From: Paratrimastix pyriformis
Taxonomy: Eukaryota > Preaxostyla > Paratrimastigidae
Direction of reading: 5' to 3'
Assembly (NCBI GenBank): GCA_027972325.1
Contig: JAPMOS010000005.1
Span: 342,001 to 406,000 of the forward strand
DNA: 64,000 nucleotides
Shown in pieces: positions 22,899 through 34,547 of the stretch. Under the pieces are notes generated by a model. It ran no database searches. It saw nothing but the letters and a program-made list of their open reading frames with translations, and was not told the DNA's origin. Within the stretch, counting starts at the first letter, position 1. Every line of letters starts with the position of its first letter. Made by a program: the position numbers and the translations under genes.

Positions 22899-23821
22899 AT
22901 GGAAATCGATGAAGAAAAGGAAACTATTGGGTTGAAAGTTGTTCTTCTTGGAGAAGTTCAGGTTCGAAGAGCATCTTTGATTTGGGGCGGTTGCTTATCT
23001 CCGTGCTTAGGTTGGCAAAACCAGCGTGGTCCTCCGCTTTACAAGTGATTCGTTCAACTCGGAGCAAGGTATACTTGGAATATTTTCTTCTTCTTCTTCT
23101 TCTTCTTCTTCTTCGACAGAGAGTACGATGGGTGCTGCGTTCAGCACCAAATCGATCGAATTGGGCGACAAAATCGTCCGATTCGATATCTGTCTGTCAC
23201 TGGAACACCATCTTCTTCATACCTTTTCCAAAGGGGATACTGCCGGACAGGAACGATATCACAGCTTGGCGCCAATGTATTACCGGTTTGTTCCCGTTTC
23301 TGTCCGATTGATCTTTGATTCTCTTCCAAGTGATGCGGTGGCTGCAATTGTATGTTACGGTCTGTTGTCTCGCGTCCTAACATCTCACCGGTCCCCAAAG
23401 ACATAACCAATGTTCAAACTTTCGAGAAAGCGAAGGAATGGATCCGTGAATTGCAAATCAACGGCACACAAATCATCTGTCTCTCCGGCAACAAATGTGA
23501 CCTGCCCAACAGACAAATTCCAACCAAGGTCCGGCAGGTTCATCACCTCGTCCGTGTCATGCCGCCGCTCCTTCCGCGCAGGACGCCGAGACATACGCGG
23601 AAGATATGGGATGCCATTTTTTTGAAACTTCGGCGTTAAATAACTCTGGGATCACAGAAATGTTCATGTCAATCGGTCCGTCTCTTTTTTCGCTGTTCTG
23701 TCCGACATCTCTCGCACAACTTCAAGCGCACCACATCCCGACCATCAAAACACCAATATCATCGGATCATGTTGTCATCGATAGGCCCCGCCCCCCTCCG
23801 GGCGGAAGGAGCTGTTGCTAG
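22899..23821 (+). CDS. Rab5-like small GTPase (copy A)
   Basis: Eight exons. The protein begins MEIDEEKETIGLKVVLLGEV, then VGKTSVVLRF (P-loop; the usual GxxxxGKS is GEVQVGKT), STMGAAFSTKSI (switch I), [32 protein letters not shown] and ETSALNN. It ends GRSCC for double geranylgeranylation. The switch II and RabF motifs are those of Rab5/22. Rab5 controls early endosome fusion; the role here is inferred. Donors include GTCTGT, GTCCGG and GTCCGT but also GTTCGA, GTATAC and GTTTGT. Three of its seven intron positions (W|DTAG, Y|DITN and before DAE) are shared with copy B at 26831. Confidence 0.9.
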
Positions 23822-24089
23822 CATGTCTTGTAGCTTCTCCTCACTATTTCGAGTTGCCTTTTTCTTGCTTTTTTCTTGCCTCCTGACTCCTGCCCCTATA
23901 CGAGCGTCTTTCCCATTCATTGTTGTTCGTCGTCCTTCTTTTTTTCTTCTCCCACCTCTTGTAAGTACCATCATGGAGGGCGTTTGGTGCTTCCTGTGTT
24001 GTTTTTTTCCCGCCCACCAGTTGGTGTCTTCCACATTCCCTTCCCACATCTTTGTACCTTTCGCGTTCTACAGTAATCACCATTTTTTT

Positions 24090-24315
24090 TTTCATTATTC
24101 TTTTGAAATCGCGAGACTCTCGTCCTTCTCGTCCTTCTCATTGTCATCTTTGGGAAGAAAGGTCATCGCTGCCCACCGAGCGTTTCCTTCTTGGGAATAA
24201 GACCACAACGCGCGAGGACGCTGTCTCAGTTCCGTTTTGACAGAAGCCAGTTTCTAGAACCAGGACTGCTTCCCGCCCATTTTTCTTTTCTAGCTGCCCG
24301 CTTCAGTCTCGTGTT
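24090..24315 (+). repeat. Diverged copy of Rab5-B upstream region
   Basis: Shares blocks with 26635-26826 in the same order: gactctcgtccttct, then gacagaagccagttt followed by (c/t)(c/t)agaac, then ccaggact and cccattttt. The second copy lies directly upstream of the Rab5-like start at 26831. This first copy is followed by no Rab exon. It looks like the remains of a segmental duplication. Confidence 0.6.
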
Positions 24316-24389
24316 AGTGCAGCCTCGTAGGAGGCTAACTAGAAGGTCAGGTGAACACAAAAGGTTTTTCCTCCTTTCTCAACCCCAAT

Positions 24390-26577
24390 CACCTCACCTT
24401 CGCTGGAGGCCCGGCGTCAGGCCGCGATGTATCCCGCCTGCAGGGAAGTTCACCAGCGCCGACCACCGGTGGGCCCCATCGCCCAGGAGGGGCCCATGAA
24501 GGGCAACCCCGCTGCCCCGTTTTTGCGTTGTCCGATCGCCCTCGATCTTTTGTTTTTTTTGACCGGGCGAGCCTGGCACGGCTTCGGGCCTTGCCACCAG
24601 GAGGGTATATCTCCCAAGTTCCTCCGGCGTGCGAAGGAGCGACGCGATGAGCCGAGGAGCCAGCTGCCACTGGTCGGGGTCACTGTGATGAGGATGGTGC
24701 CAGCGCAACTGCGGTGGTACGCCCCCCTTACGTTGGGAGAAGACCCCAACAATGAGCACACCGGCCGAAGGCGATCGGGTAGAGGCTGAGGCCGCCCGGG
24801 GCCGCGGCCGCAGGGTCGATGAGGGGTGGGACTGTGTCGCCCGCCTGGCACAAATGTATCATGACGTGGACCGATTCGGGGTGGAGAGACGTCTGGCGGC
24901 GGAAGGACGGATCACCGCGGAGCCATTCTTGCGGGTCCGTGCTGATGCTGCCCCACAAACCAGGCAGGGCCCGAGATCGCCAAGAGCAGCAGCAGCAGCG
25001 GGCAGCTCCTCCCAGGGCGCACACTCGCAGGGTGGTAATGCGAGTGGTAGTGGTGGAGACTCGGGATGGGTGGTGGGGTGGCTGCGGCAGCGAGATTCGC
25101 CGATGTCAGCGCTAGAGTGGCAGCAGGAATGGCAATGTCCGAGGCTGCGTTCGCCGACCGGGTGACGCCGGCCCTTGGGGGTGGTGGCTGCAGATAGGGC
25201 ACCAGGGCCCGGGCCTGCGGCACATACCGGGCCAGCAGTTCGGAAGAGCCTCGGCCCTCGAACAGACTGTGCGAGAAGCAGAACAGCAGCTGACTCGTGG
25301 CGGTGCAGTTCCCGTCGTAGGCGTAGCAGGTCAGATCGGAGAGCCGGAGAAGGTCGCCCGGGTTCAGCCGGACGCGCTGTGGCTCGACGGGCTCGGACGG
25401 GTACAGCGGGCAGGTCGCCGGGGCGCCCAGGTTGGCCAGGCCGAAGACTGTTCTGAGCCGGGAGTGCAGCGCCGGACACAGAACCAGGTTGGCAGGGGTC
25501 AAGGCCAGCATGAGCACCGCTGGTTCGCTGGACTCCGGGAAACCGGGGTATGGAGGCTCAATGAAAAAGGGGGTGGGCGAGGTGACGGCTCCGGGTGTCG
25601 GTGCAGCATGGGACACAACGAACAGGCCACCCTTGAGGAGATTGGTGCCATCGGGCGGCGAGCACAGAAATCCTCCCTCCGTCAGGCGATCGACGAGGGC
25701 CCGGGCCGCCTCGGTGATAGCCGCCTGGCCTTCGTCGCATTCCCGAAGGGCGCGCAGTGAAATGGCGAGGTGCGAACGGGTTCCGGGGTCCGGATATGAC
25801 GTGAGCCAAACCTCGGCGTTGGGGGCGGCATGAATCGGACGGCCAGCCGCCGTCCGGAGGGCCTCGGGGAGAGCCTCGGCACAGGGGGTTCGAGAAAGCA
25901 CCCGGGCCAACTCGGTGACAGAGAACGGGAGGAGCGAAGCTGGGTCTTCCACAAGCCGTTCCACGACGCTGAAGTCGAGGAACCGGTGTGCATCGTCCGG
26001 GTGGCCGGACGCCCAGGGTTCGCAGAAGTCTGCCGGGGGTCGGGGATCTGTGCACGCTGGTCGGCGCCCTGAGGGAGCTGCTGCTGAAGTGCGGCGCCTG
26101 GCGGTGTCGTGGGTGCGTGGGTGCTCGTGTGTGTGGGGGGGAGGGGGGGGGGGGGGGGGTGGGGGGACGCACGCGCCAGGTGGTTGTGTCGGGCGCCCCG
26201 CTGAAGGTGTCGCCCTCAAGCCCCATCATGCGGACCGAGAGCAGGAGATGGGGCCCCATAGAGGCCGGCCCGCGAAGCCCGCGGAAGTTCAGCATTGTCC
26301 TCCTTCTGCTTCTGGACAACACACACCCACGCACGCACCCTTCCGCTCCTCTGTTCATTTCATCGCCACCAACGCCCCACGGGTGAGGCCCCGAGGAAGG
26401 GCGGGAAGGAGGGCGTCGCCGAGGTTGTGCCGATGGACCAGCGAGGGGTGGGGGTGCGGACCCTGCCTGGAGACTGCCGACGAGGCGCCTGGATAGCGTA
26501 TAGGTTGGCCACCAGGCTGCCCGCCACCAGGTAGCCGCACAGGGCCTCCGGCAAGCGAATGGTGCGGACATGGGACA
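24390..26577 (-). CDS. Unknown multi-exon protein between the Rab genes
   Basis: Minus-strand exons are supported by composition and donor sites rather than homology. About 26577-26462 reads SHVRTIRLPEALCGYLVAGS and ends at a GTCCGC donor. About 26305-26240 reads KQKEDNAELPRASRAGLYG and ends at GTCCGC. A long open exon (about 26040-25180) holds FLDFSVVERLVEDPASLLPF, CDEGQAAITEAARALVDRL and CYAYDGNCTATSQLLFCFS. Further candidate exons contain DPQEWLRGDPSFRRQTSL and LIASLLRTPEELGRYTLLVA. A G run of about 20 at 26139-26160 is poly-C in the sense direction, as in introns of neighbouring genes. No domain was recognised and the ends are uncertain. Confidence 0.4.
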
Positions 26578-26830
26578 CTACACACGGAATGTGTTGCTCG
26601 CGAGATGTCTGCCCGCACTCTCCCAGATAACCAACAATTTCATTCCTTGTTGAAATTGGCAAGACTCTCGTCCTTCTTCATTGGCAGGTGTGTTGGGGGA
26701 AAGTTCATTGTTACCCATCGAGGCACAGAGTGCTTCGGTTCTCGAAAATCGCAGACCGGCAGCATTCTGTTTGACAGAAGCCAGTTTCCAGAACACCAGG
26801 ACTCTTCCCACCCATTTTTCGTTACCCCAG

Positions 26831-27819
26831 ATGGCCGAACCCAAGACTTATTCTTACAAGCTCGTCTTGTTGGGAGAGAGCGCCGTTGGCAAGGTTCCAT
26901 TTATTGTTCTCCAGGCATTTTTTAAGTGCGCACTTTTTTCCAATAGAGCTCGCTCGTTCTCCGTTTTGTGCGCAACGTTTTCTGCGAATATCAAGAATCT
27001 ACCATTGGTGCGGCATATCTTACTAAGACACTCACATTGAAGGATTGTATTGTGAAGCTCGAAATTTGTCCGTACAATGTTATAACGTCTCCCATCCATT
27101 CTTTTTCGCCACTTTTTTCCACGTCCTGTACCAACAGGGGACACAGCAGGTTTGTTAATAAGGGGTGTTGGATTTCGTAGGATCTAATCCCCTAATTTAG
27201 GTCAGGAGAGATATCACAGCCTTGCTCCCATGTACTACCGCGGCGCTCCTGCTGCCATTGTTGTGTATGGTCTGTGCGCATTTTGTTTTTTACGGGACCC
27301 TGACTTTCTCGGGACTTCTTCTGCCAGACATCACCAATCGGGTTCGTCATTTTCGGACAACCGGCGTTCTCATTGGCGACCACTTTTTAGGATTCCTTTG
27401 AGCGTGCTAAGGATTGGGTGCGCGAGCTTCAGAAGAGCGTCTGTACTTTTTTTCACGGTCTCCCACAAAGTGACATTGCATTTGATAGGGGGGCGTCGGT
27501 GTGATTGCGCTTGCTGCCAACAAGTGCGACCTCGAACCCAGGCGAGTTCCAGCCAGCGTCTGTGGTGAAGTCGCCCTCTTTTTCCCGACTCACGAGCTCC
27601 ACCTCCCATCCCCCCCCCGCACAGGAGGCCGAGGCTTATGCCGAGGACTCCGGTTGCATCTATATGGAGACTTCGGCAAAGAATAACATCAACGTCGCCG
27701 AGCTTTTCCAGCAAATCGCCATCAAGCTCCCCAAGCAGGAGCCCGAGCCGTCGCCCGTGGTCATTCTCGAGAAGCCCAATGTACCAGGCGGCTCCGATGG
27801 TGGGAAGAAGTGTTGCTGA
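26831..27819 (+). CDS. Rab5-like small GTPase (copy B)
   Basis: Eight exons. It reads [20 protein letters not shown] and KSSLVLRF (P-loop GESAVGKS), [12 protein letters not shown] (switch I), [19 protein letters not shown] (switch II), [18 protein letters not shown] and METSAKNN. It ends GGKKCC, a double-cysteine prenylation site. This is closer to canonical Rab5 than copy A. Early-endosome fusion is the expected role. Introns interrupt GK|SS, W|DTA, DTAG|Q, Y|DIT, NR|DSF, KS|GG and AS|EAE. Donors include GTTCCA, GTCCGT, GTTTGT, GTCTGT, GTTCGT, GTCTGT and GTCTGT. The upstream region is partly duplicated at 24090. Confidence 0.94.
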
Positions 27820-28160
27820 AAGGTGTCTTGAACGCTCCCGATTACAAAGGTGTAGGATTTGGACGCGTCTCATCCTCCTCCCTAATAACTGCCTTTGCCG
27901 TTGGTGTTCTTGACGGAAGGGAGGCCGCTTTCCTTTTTTTTCCCCTCCCTCTTTCGCTCTCCTTCCCCCCTCAGTCCATGAGGAGGCAGGCGGGTGATGT
28001 GTGTTGGTTGATTGATTGTTCCCCTTCCGTCTTCTTCTCGCCTCGTGTGTGGGGGCCTGCTGTAGGTTTTTTTCTCCCGCCCTTTTTGGTCCCCTGCCGT
28101 TTCCTCAACACGTAACGGAGTCTCTGCTTTGTTCTTCAGCACACGATCACAAGACATTAA
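27820..28160. other. Spacer between convergent genes
   Basis: T-rich and C-rich spacer between the ends of Rab5-B and the small secreted gene. It probably holds both 3' UTRs. No coding signal seen. Confidence 0.6.
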
Positions 28161-28757
28161 TTACTTGGGCTGCCGCTGCTGATCCCAGTGGAAGATGACC
28201 ACAATTCCGTCACCGAGCAAATTTCGGGCGTCCGCGCCCATTACGGACACTCCGGCGTACGTGCCCATGCGTTCCTTCTCGGTCATGATGGGCGTGGCAG
28301 CCGAGGCAATGTCTGTCCAGGCCTGGTTGCTCCGGCTGATGGACCACTGGAGGGATGGTTTCTGCGGCGGGAGGGGAGAGGGGGTGTGAGCGAGTGGGCT
28401 GTGGGAGGCCAGGCCGGACATTCTTGAATTGGGGCATCTTGCTTTGATCTGTGTACGTCTTATACCAGACGATGCACAGAGCCTCGTTCGAGTTAATCGT
28501 GGTGGTGCAGGCGATGTCCTGGAGCTGCGCTGCGGGGCTGGTCAGATTCTGATTCACCCACTGGACAACATTATCTGAATTCGGTCAGCAGTCGGCGGGT
28601 TGAAAGATCGGATGCGTTCCGGTTGCGGGAGAGCTGACAGACCCAAATGAGTGGCCCATCCTTGGTGCGACCGGATCACTTCCGATTTCAGCTCCCAGGG
28701 ATCTTGACAAACTGCCAATGCAAAAAACGCGAAAATCGCGATAACGATGAATCTCAT
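28161..28757 (-). CDS. Small secreted protein, unknown family
   Basis: Three exons with donors GTCTGT and GTCCGG. The product begins MRFIVIAIFAFFALAVCQ, a signal peptide, and continues WELKSEVIRSHQGWATHLDN, WVNQNLTSPAAQLQDIACTT, NEALCIVWYKTYTDQSKMP, SLQWSISRSNQAWTDI and GDGIVVIFHWDQQRQPK. The mature part is about 135 residues with two cysteines (IAC and ALC) that could pair. I recognise no family. It is divergent from DHCR7, with 66 bases between the start codons. Confidence 0.65.
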
Positions 28758-28823
28758 TTGGTCTGTGATGACAATGGGGATCAAGACAAGTGCGTCTTCT
28801 GCTGCGAAAGCAATCGCCGGCGC

Positions 28824-31468
28824 ATGTCGCTACGTCCTCTTCGCAATATGCCCGAGACACAACAGAAGGCTCTGAGCTGGGGGAGGCAGGGCACGGCCGG
28901 CTGGAAGGATGTCATCGGTTCCTTGCTCCCTCTTGCTTTGTGCCCTTTTATGCCAATCCTCTTCGAGCTGGCTCTGGATCAGTATCAGGGCAACATCTGG
29001 AAAGCCGCAATGGCCTTCCTGAAAAACCCCGTTCAGCTGTTTAACTTGTTTTCTGGAAAGCCTTTCTGGAAAGCCGGTCAACTCTACGTCTTCTGGTCTG
29101 TGCTGCGTTCCTGCACTTTCCTGACCCCTTTCCTGACTGCAGGTACGTACTGAACGTCGCACTCTACCTCTTCTTCCCGGGAAAATACTGCAAGGGCCAA
29201 CTTACTCCCGCTGGCCACCTGCTGGAGTACTATGTTAACGGATTCCAAGTGTGGGTTCTCACTATTCTGGCCTTCTTTGGATGCGCCTACATCGGGCTTT
29301 TCCCGCTCACCATCATCGCCGACTATTGGGCTCCCATGCTTCTCTGGTTGAACGTCTTCGGATACACCCTGACTGGGTTCGCGTACGTGAAAGCCCATCT
29401 GTTCCCCACCCACCCGGATGACAACAAGTTTTCCGGCTCGTTCCTGTACGATCTCTGCATGGGGATCGAGGTCCGCCTCATCGGGACACCGATGACAGGC
29501 TCACTTTTGCCTGTTTTAGTTCAACCCTCGCATTGGCAAGTGGTTCGACTTCAAGTTGTTCCACAACGGGCGGCCCGGCATCAACGCATGGTCTTGTCTC
29601 CATCCCCCACGGCAGAGCGGCAACGTTTTCGTTCTCCCGCTCCTCAGGTGCCTCATTAACATCAGCTTCGCGGCGAAACAGTACCAAACCTACGGATTCG
29701 TGACCAACTCGATGATTATCGTGAATCTGCTCCAGGTCTGCCTCCCCCCCGGGTGACAACGTGACGCAAGGGGTGGGATACACTCGAAGGGTGCGTTTGG
29801 TCTGATGGTGTGTGTGTGGGGGGTGGGGGGATGCATGCCTGGTGGGACGACCGGACTTTTCGCTGATCCGCTGGTTTCATTCCGCCGCTTTCAGGCTCTG
29901 TACGTGGGCGATTTCTTCTACAACGAGAGCTGGTACACCCGCACCATCGACATCTGCCACGACCACTTCGGCTACTACCTGGTCTCCACACACACACACA
30001 CACACCACCACCACCACCACCACCACCACCACCACCACCACCACCACCACCACCACCACCACCACCACCACCACCACCACCACCACCACCACCACCACCA
30101 CCACCACCACCACCACCACCACCACCACCACCACCACCACCACCTCGTGTGAAGTTCCCCGGTTCTCATCACCCCCCCCCCCCCCCCCTCCTTCCCCATT
30201 CCCCTCCTTTCCCCTCCAGGCCTGGGGTGACTTGGTGTGGCTCCCCCAGATGTACACTCTGCAAGCCCACTACCTGGCCACCCACCCCGTGGTTCTGTCG
30301 ACCCCAGCCGTGGTCCGTGCCCCGATGAATCAGACCTCGATCCGGAAAAAAAACGCGAGAAAAAAGTGGGGCAGCAGAGGTACCACAGAAATACAGAGGA
30401 ACCACCACCGCTGCGCGCGGCAGTGGCTTTACCGCTGATGATGTTGGGCCCTCTCCAAACTCCATCTGATCAGCCCTCCTTTCCCTTATTCTTGTCCCGG
30501 CTAGGTGCTGCTGCTGGGCATGGGCTGCCTCGGCTACTACATCTTCCGCGGGGCCAACCACCAGAAGGACGCCTTCCGGGCGGCCAAGGGCAAGTGCAAC
30601 GTCCGCCAGCTCGCCTCGTGGATGCGTCCCGTCTCCTCCTCCCCTCTCATTGCGCCGACCTAACCACACCCCATTGCGCCGACCATATGGCGCCGACCGA
30701 ACCTCACCCCATGACGTCGACCGAACCCCACACACCCATTGCGCCGACCTAACCTCATCCCCAATCTCCACCCCCCCCCCCCCCCCTGCGCAGATCTGGG
30801 GCCGCCCCGCCAAGTTTCTGGAGGCGCCCTTCACCACGGCCGACGGGCAGCACCACGTGTCGCAGCTGCTCTACTCGGGCTTCTGGGGCCTCGCCCACCA
30901 CTTTAACTATGTCCGTCATCCGCGAACACCGCAGTCTCATCCTCCTCCATCCTCCTCCACCCCCTCCCCCCCCGAGGTCCACCTGACCCACAAATGGGGC
31001 AGCTCTCACTCACCCCATCGGGTGCCGAACATACCTGCAATCCATTCATGTCCCCTCTCTCGCCCTCCTCCCCGGTGGTCGCGACCTGACCCGACCCACA
31101 GGTGGGCGATCTGCTCATGTCCTCGGCCTACTGCCTGGCCGCCGGCCTGACGGGTCTCGCGGACGGGCTGCCCTACTTCTACATCGTCTACATGACGGCC
31201 CTGCTCGTCCACCGCATCATCCGCGACCAGGGGCGTCTCTCGGTCCGTCCGCCGGTACGGACGGTACGAATTGTGTGATGGAGTCAGATGGGTGTGCTGT
31301 CCTTCTGATGGAACCAGTCGGTCCGCCGGTGATGGGGTGGTCGGACGACGGACGGTGCGATGGGATTCGATCGTCAGATGGGCGTGCGATGATGTTCTTC
31401 TTGGACGGGGGGTGATGCAGGCTTCATGACGTGCGTGTTCAGGAGATGAGGTGCCGTCTCCATGGGGG

Positions 31469-31526
<58 letters not shown>

Positions 31527-31976
31527 GGGGAGGGTCTCTATCCCCCTGCTTAGTTGGGGCTCCTTGCGGGCATCCAGCATCATCATCACCATCCAGTCAT
31601 CATCACCATCCAGTCATCATCACCATCCAGTCATCATCACCATCCAGTCATCCATCATCATCCGGGCATCATCCGGGCATCATCATCATCATCCGGTCAT
31701 CATCATCATCATCCGGTCATCATCATCATCATCCGGTCATCATCATCATCATCCGGTCATCATCATCATCATCCAGTCATCATCACCCACGCCGCCACCG
31801 TCATCATCGCCACATCCACCAACCGTGATTCGGATGGTTTTGGGGGGGGGATCGTCCCACCTTGGTGGCTGTCCTCACCATCCACTCTTTTCTCCCGGGG
31901 CCAGGCCAAGTACGGCCCCGTCTGGGACAAGTACTGCAAGCTCGTCCCCTGGAAGCTGTGCCCCTACCTCTGGTAA
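28824..31976 (+). CDS. DHCR7: 7-dehydrocholesterol reductase
   Basis: Ten exons (28824-29095, 29143-29470, 29520-29590, 29648-29735, 29895-29981, 30220-30312, 30505-30600, 30794-30910, 31102-31242, 31905-31976) join to 454 residues. Human DHCR7 has 475. Signature stretches are [89 protein letters not shown] and [16 protein letters not shown]. It is a multi-pass ER enzyme that reduces the C7-C8 double bond of sterols using NADPH. The HFNY and NHQKD motifs distinguish DHCR7/ERG24/LBR relatives, and the [12 protein letters not shown] block favours DHCR7. Donors are nearly all GTCYG. Introns 5, 6, 7 and 9 carry large simple repeats. Confidence 0.93.
29988..30142 (+). repeat. CA and CAC repeat in DHCR7 intron 5
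   Basis: A (CA)n stretch followed by about 45 perfect CAC units, then poly-C, between the GTCTCC donor and the acceptor at 30219. The long poly-His, poly-Thr and poly-Val frames here are artefacts. Confidence 0.95.
31467..31800 (+). repeat. GA and CATC repeats in DHCR7 intron 9
   Basis: A (GA)n run at about 31470-31522 is followed by tandem CATCATCACCATCCAGT and CATCATCATCATCCGGT units of 15 to 18 bases. All are intronic, between 31243 and 31904. Confidence 0.92.
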
Positions 31977-32813
31977 TACACCTATCCGACCCTCTGGGCT
32001 CGGGTATGGAACCCTTTTGTAGAATGTTTGTGTTTGTGTTTTTTCGGGTCTCTTTCCGTGGCCGGGGTGGTGGAGACGGGGGGGAGGCCCACATAACCAT
32101 GGCCCTTCCCTCTTTCCCCTTCCATCCCCCCCTGCCGGAGGAGACCCCGTCGTCTTTTCGACTCGTCATTCCGTTTTTGGTGACTTCGTTTTGTTGTGTT
32201 GCGTTCCCTTCTTTGGAGCCGCTGCTGTGGATAATGCTGGACCTGCGCCAAAAAAAAAACTATCTAACCACGTTCTTCCCGTCGCGGCGTCAGGCCTCCG
32301 CTTCACAGCGACTCTCGCGTTGGCGGGTGGCCTCCGCGAAAGGAAGTTGGATGAGAGGCACGACGCAGTCAGGGGCAAGGCAACGAAGGGTTGGGAATGA
32401 AAACGCGGATGGGCTCACGTCAGGCCTGGGGTCGGGCACACCGCGGCTGACGCCCTGCCTCTGCACCGGCCAGACGGGATTCCTCCCGGCGGCTCTGCCA
32501 TGACCTTCGATGGCTGGTTGCGTGGGGAAACCCTCTTTCTTGGTCGCAGTCAGCCCCCCCTTCGTGCTCCCCAAAGAAACAAGTCGTGAGGTAATCACAG
32601 CGATATTTGGGTCGGCCGGGCAGAATGACCCGGGGAGGGAGAGGCAGGCGGGAGAGGGTCCATAAAAACAACAAGACGCGCCTGCATCACCCCCCAAAGT
32701 CACTCCAACCCAAGCAGAGCATCTAGGTTACAACAATTTGGAGGAATCGAGAGAAAAAACAGCCGAAGGGGGCAGAAAAAGGGAGGTTTGGCCCTCCCTT
32801 TCCCGACACCCGT
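31977..32813. other. Spacer between convergent DHCR7 and IDH genes
   Basis: Presumably 3' UTRs of both genes. Open frames exist on both strands (for example minus 32290-32703) but show neither a family match nor convincing composition. I see no feature to call. Confidence 0.5.
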
Positions 32814-34547
32814 TTAGTGCATCAGGGCGTCGAACTTGGGCTGCAGGCGGGCGCGCACGGCATCGAGGAACTCCATGGTGCTGAGGTACTCGGAGCGTTC
32901 AACGGTCTCCTTGCGGGTGGCGATGAGGGCCAGATCCTTGGTGTACTGGCCGGCCTCAATGCACTCGACGCAGGACTGCTCGACGGCGTGGCAGAAAGCG
33001 GCCAGCTTCTCGTTGTGGTCCAGCTTGGCACGGTGGGCGAGACCGCGGGTCCAGGCGTAGATCGAGGCGACCGAGTTGGTGGAGGTCTCCTCGCCGCGCT
33101 GGTGGGCACTGTTCGGGGGGGGGGGGGGGGGAGCCACACAAGGGCCGGAGGAAGAAAGAGGTGAGTTTTCCGAGAAAGGAAAAGATCCAACATGTGTCAG
33201 GTGGAAAAATACCCATCAGTTGAAACACGGATGATCGAACCTTCAGCGAGCGAGCTCCGACGATACAAAAAAAAAGATGCATCCCGGGGTGGTGGCGCCA
33301 AGACAAAAAACTCAACAGTCGAGAAGAGGACGGACCGGAAGTGGCGGGTGACGGTGCCGTGGGCGGCCTCGGCCTCAATGGTCTCACCATCGGGGCACAT
33401 GAGGACGGAGGTCATGAGACCCAGGGAGCCATACCCTTGGGCAACCATGTCGGACTGCACATCACCGTCGTAGTTCTTGCAGGCCCAGACGTAGCCACCA
33501 TGAGACTTGACGCAATAGGCAACCATATCGTCAATCAGGCGGTGCTCGTAGATGATGCCGGCCTCCTGGAACTTCTGCTTGAACTCATGCTCGTAGATTT
33601 CCTGGAAGATGTCCTTGAAGCGGCCATCATAGGTCTGTCCGGAGAACGAAGTCAGAATGTGCGGGATGATGGCGAAATGAAGTGACCTTGAGAATGGTGT
33701 TCTTGGTGGACATGTAGAGGGGAACACGGCGCTGGAGAGCCATCTGGAAGCAAGAGAGGGCGAAGCCGCGGATGGACTCCTCAGTGTTGAACATGCCCAT
33801 GGCGACACCGGCGCCAGTGGTGAAGTTGTTGACCTCCCACTTCTGCTGGTGGCCCTCAGCATCAGTGTAAACCATCTCGAGCTTGCCGTTGCCGGGGATG
33901 CGAACATCAGTGGCACGGTACTGGTCGCCATAGGCGTGACGGCCTGAGAGGGAATCAACAAGTCAGATGAAAAAACATCAAGCAGAGCCAAGACAGACCA
34001 ATAATGATGGGCTGGGTCCAAGAGGGAACCAGGGGAGTGATGTTGCGGCACATGATGGGCTCACGGAAGACAGTGCCGTTCAGAATGTTACGGATGGTGC
34101 CGTTCGGGGACTTCCACATCTTCTTGAGGTGGTACTCCTTGACGCGGGCCTCATCGGGAGTAATGGTGGCGCACTTCACGCCAACCTTGCACTCCTGAAT
34201 GGCGTGGGCAGCGTCGATGGTAACCTGATCGTTGGTGGCATCACGGTTGGGGAGGCCAAGATCGAAGTAGCGAATGGGGCAGTCGACGTAGGGGAGGACG
34301 AGCTTCTCCTTAATGCCGGCCCACAGAATGCGGGTCATCTCATCACCGTCCATCTCAACAATGGGGTTGCTGACAACGATCTTGTTGGCGGCTGCACGCG
34401 AGCAGAAGTAGAATCAACCAGATGGAGGTTGTGACAGGTGGGCGCCCAAGCAAGAACGAAGCGGCGATCACGAGTCAAAGGATGGAAGAAATACAAGGTG
34501 TGAGTTCAATGGTTGGGGCACAAGCGCGGATGTGGCAGCAGACCCAT
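32814..34547 (-). CDS. NADP-dependent isocitrate dehydrogenase
   Basis: Five exons (34547-34544, 34391-33999, 33943-33687, 33634-33336, 33108-32814) join to 415 residues, the usual length for cytosolic-type eukaryotic NADP-IDH. The first coding exon is just ATGG before a GTCTGC donor. Motifs: [61 protein letters not shown] (substrate Arg), [32 protein letters not shown] (metal Asp) and [10 protein letters not shown] followed by SVASIYAW (NADP loop). It converts isocitrate to 2-oxoglutarate, yielding NADPH. No targeting peptide is visible and the C-terminus ALMH is not a peroxisomal signal, so cytosolic location is inferred. Confidence 0.95.

Noticed and set aside
29812-30438. Open frames of poly-His, poly-Thr and poly-Val across 29988-30142
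   Set aside because: They only read through the CAC repeat in DHCR7 intron 5; DHCR7 exons on both sides fix the intron.
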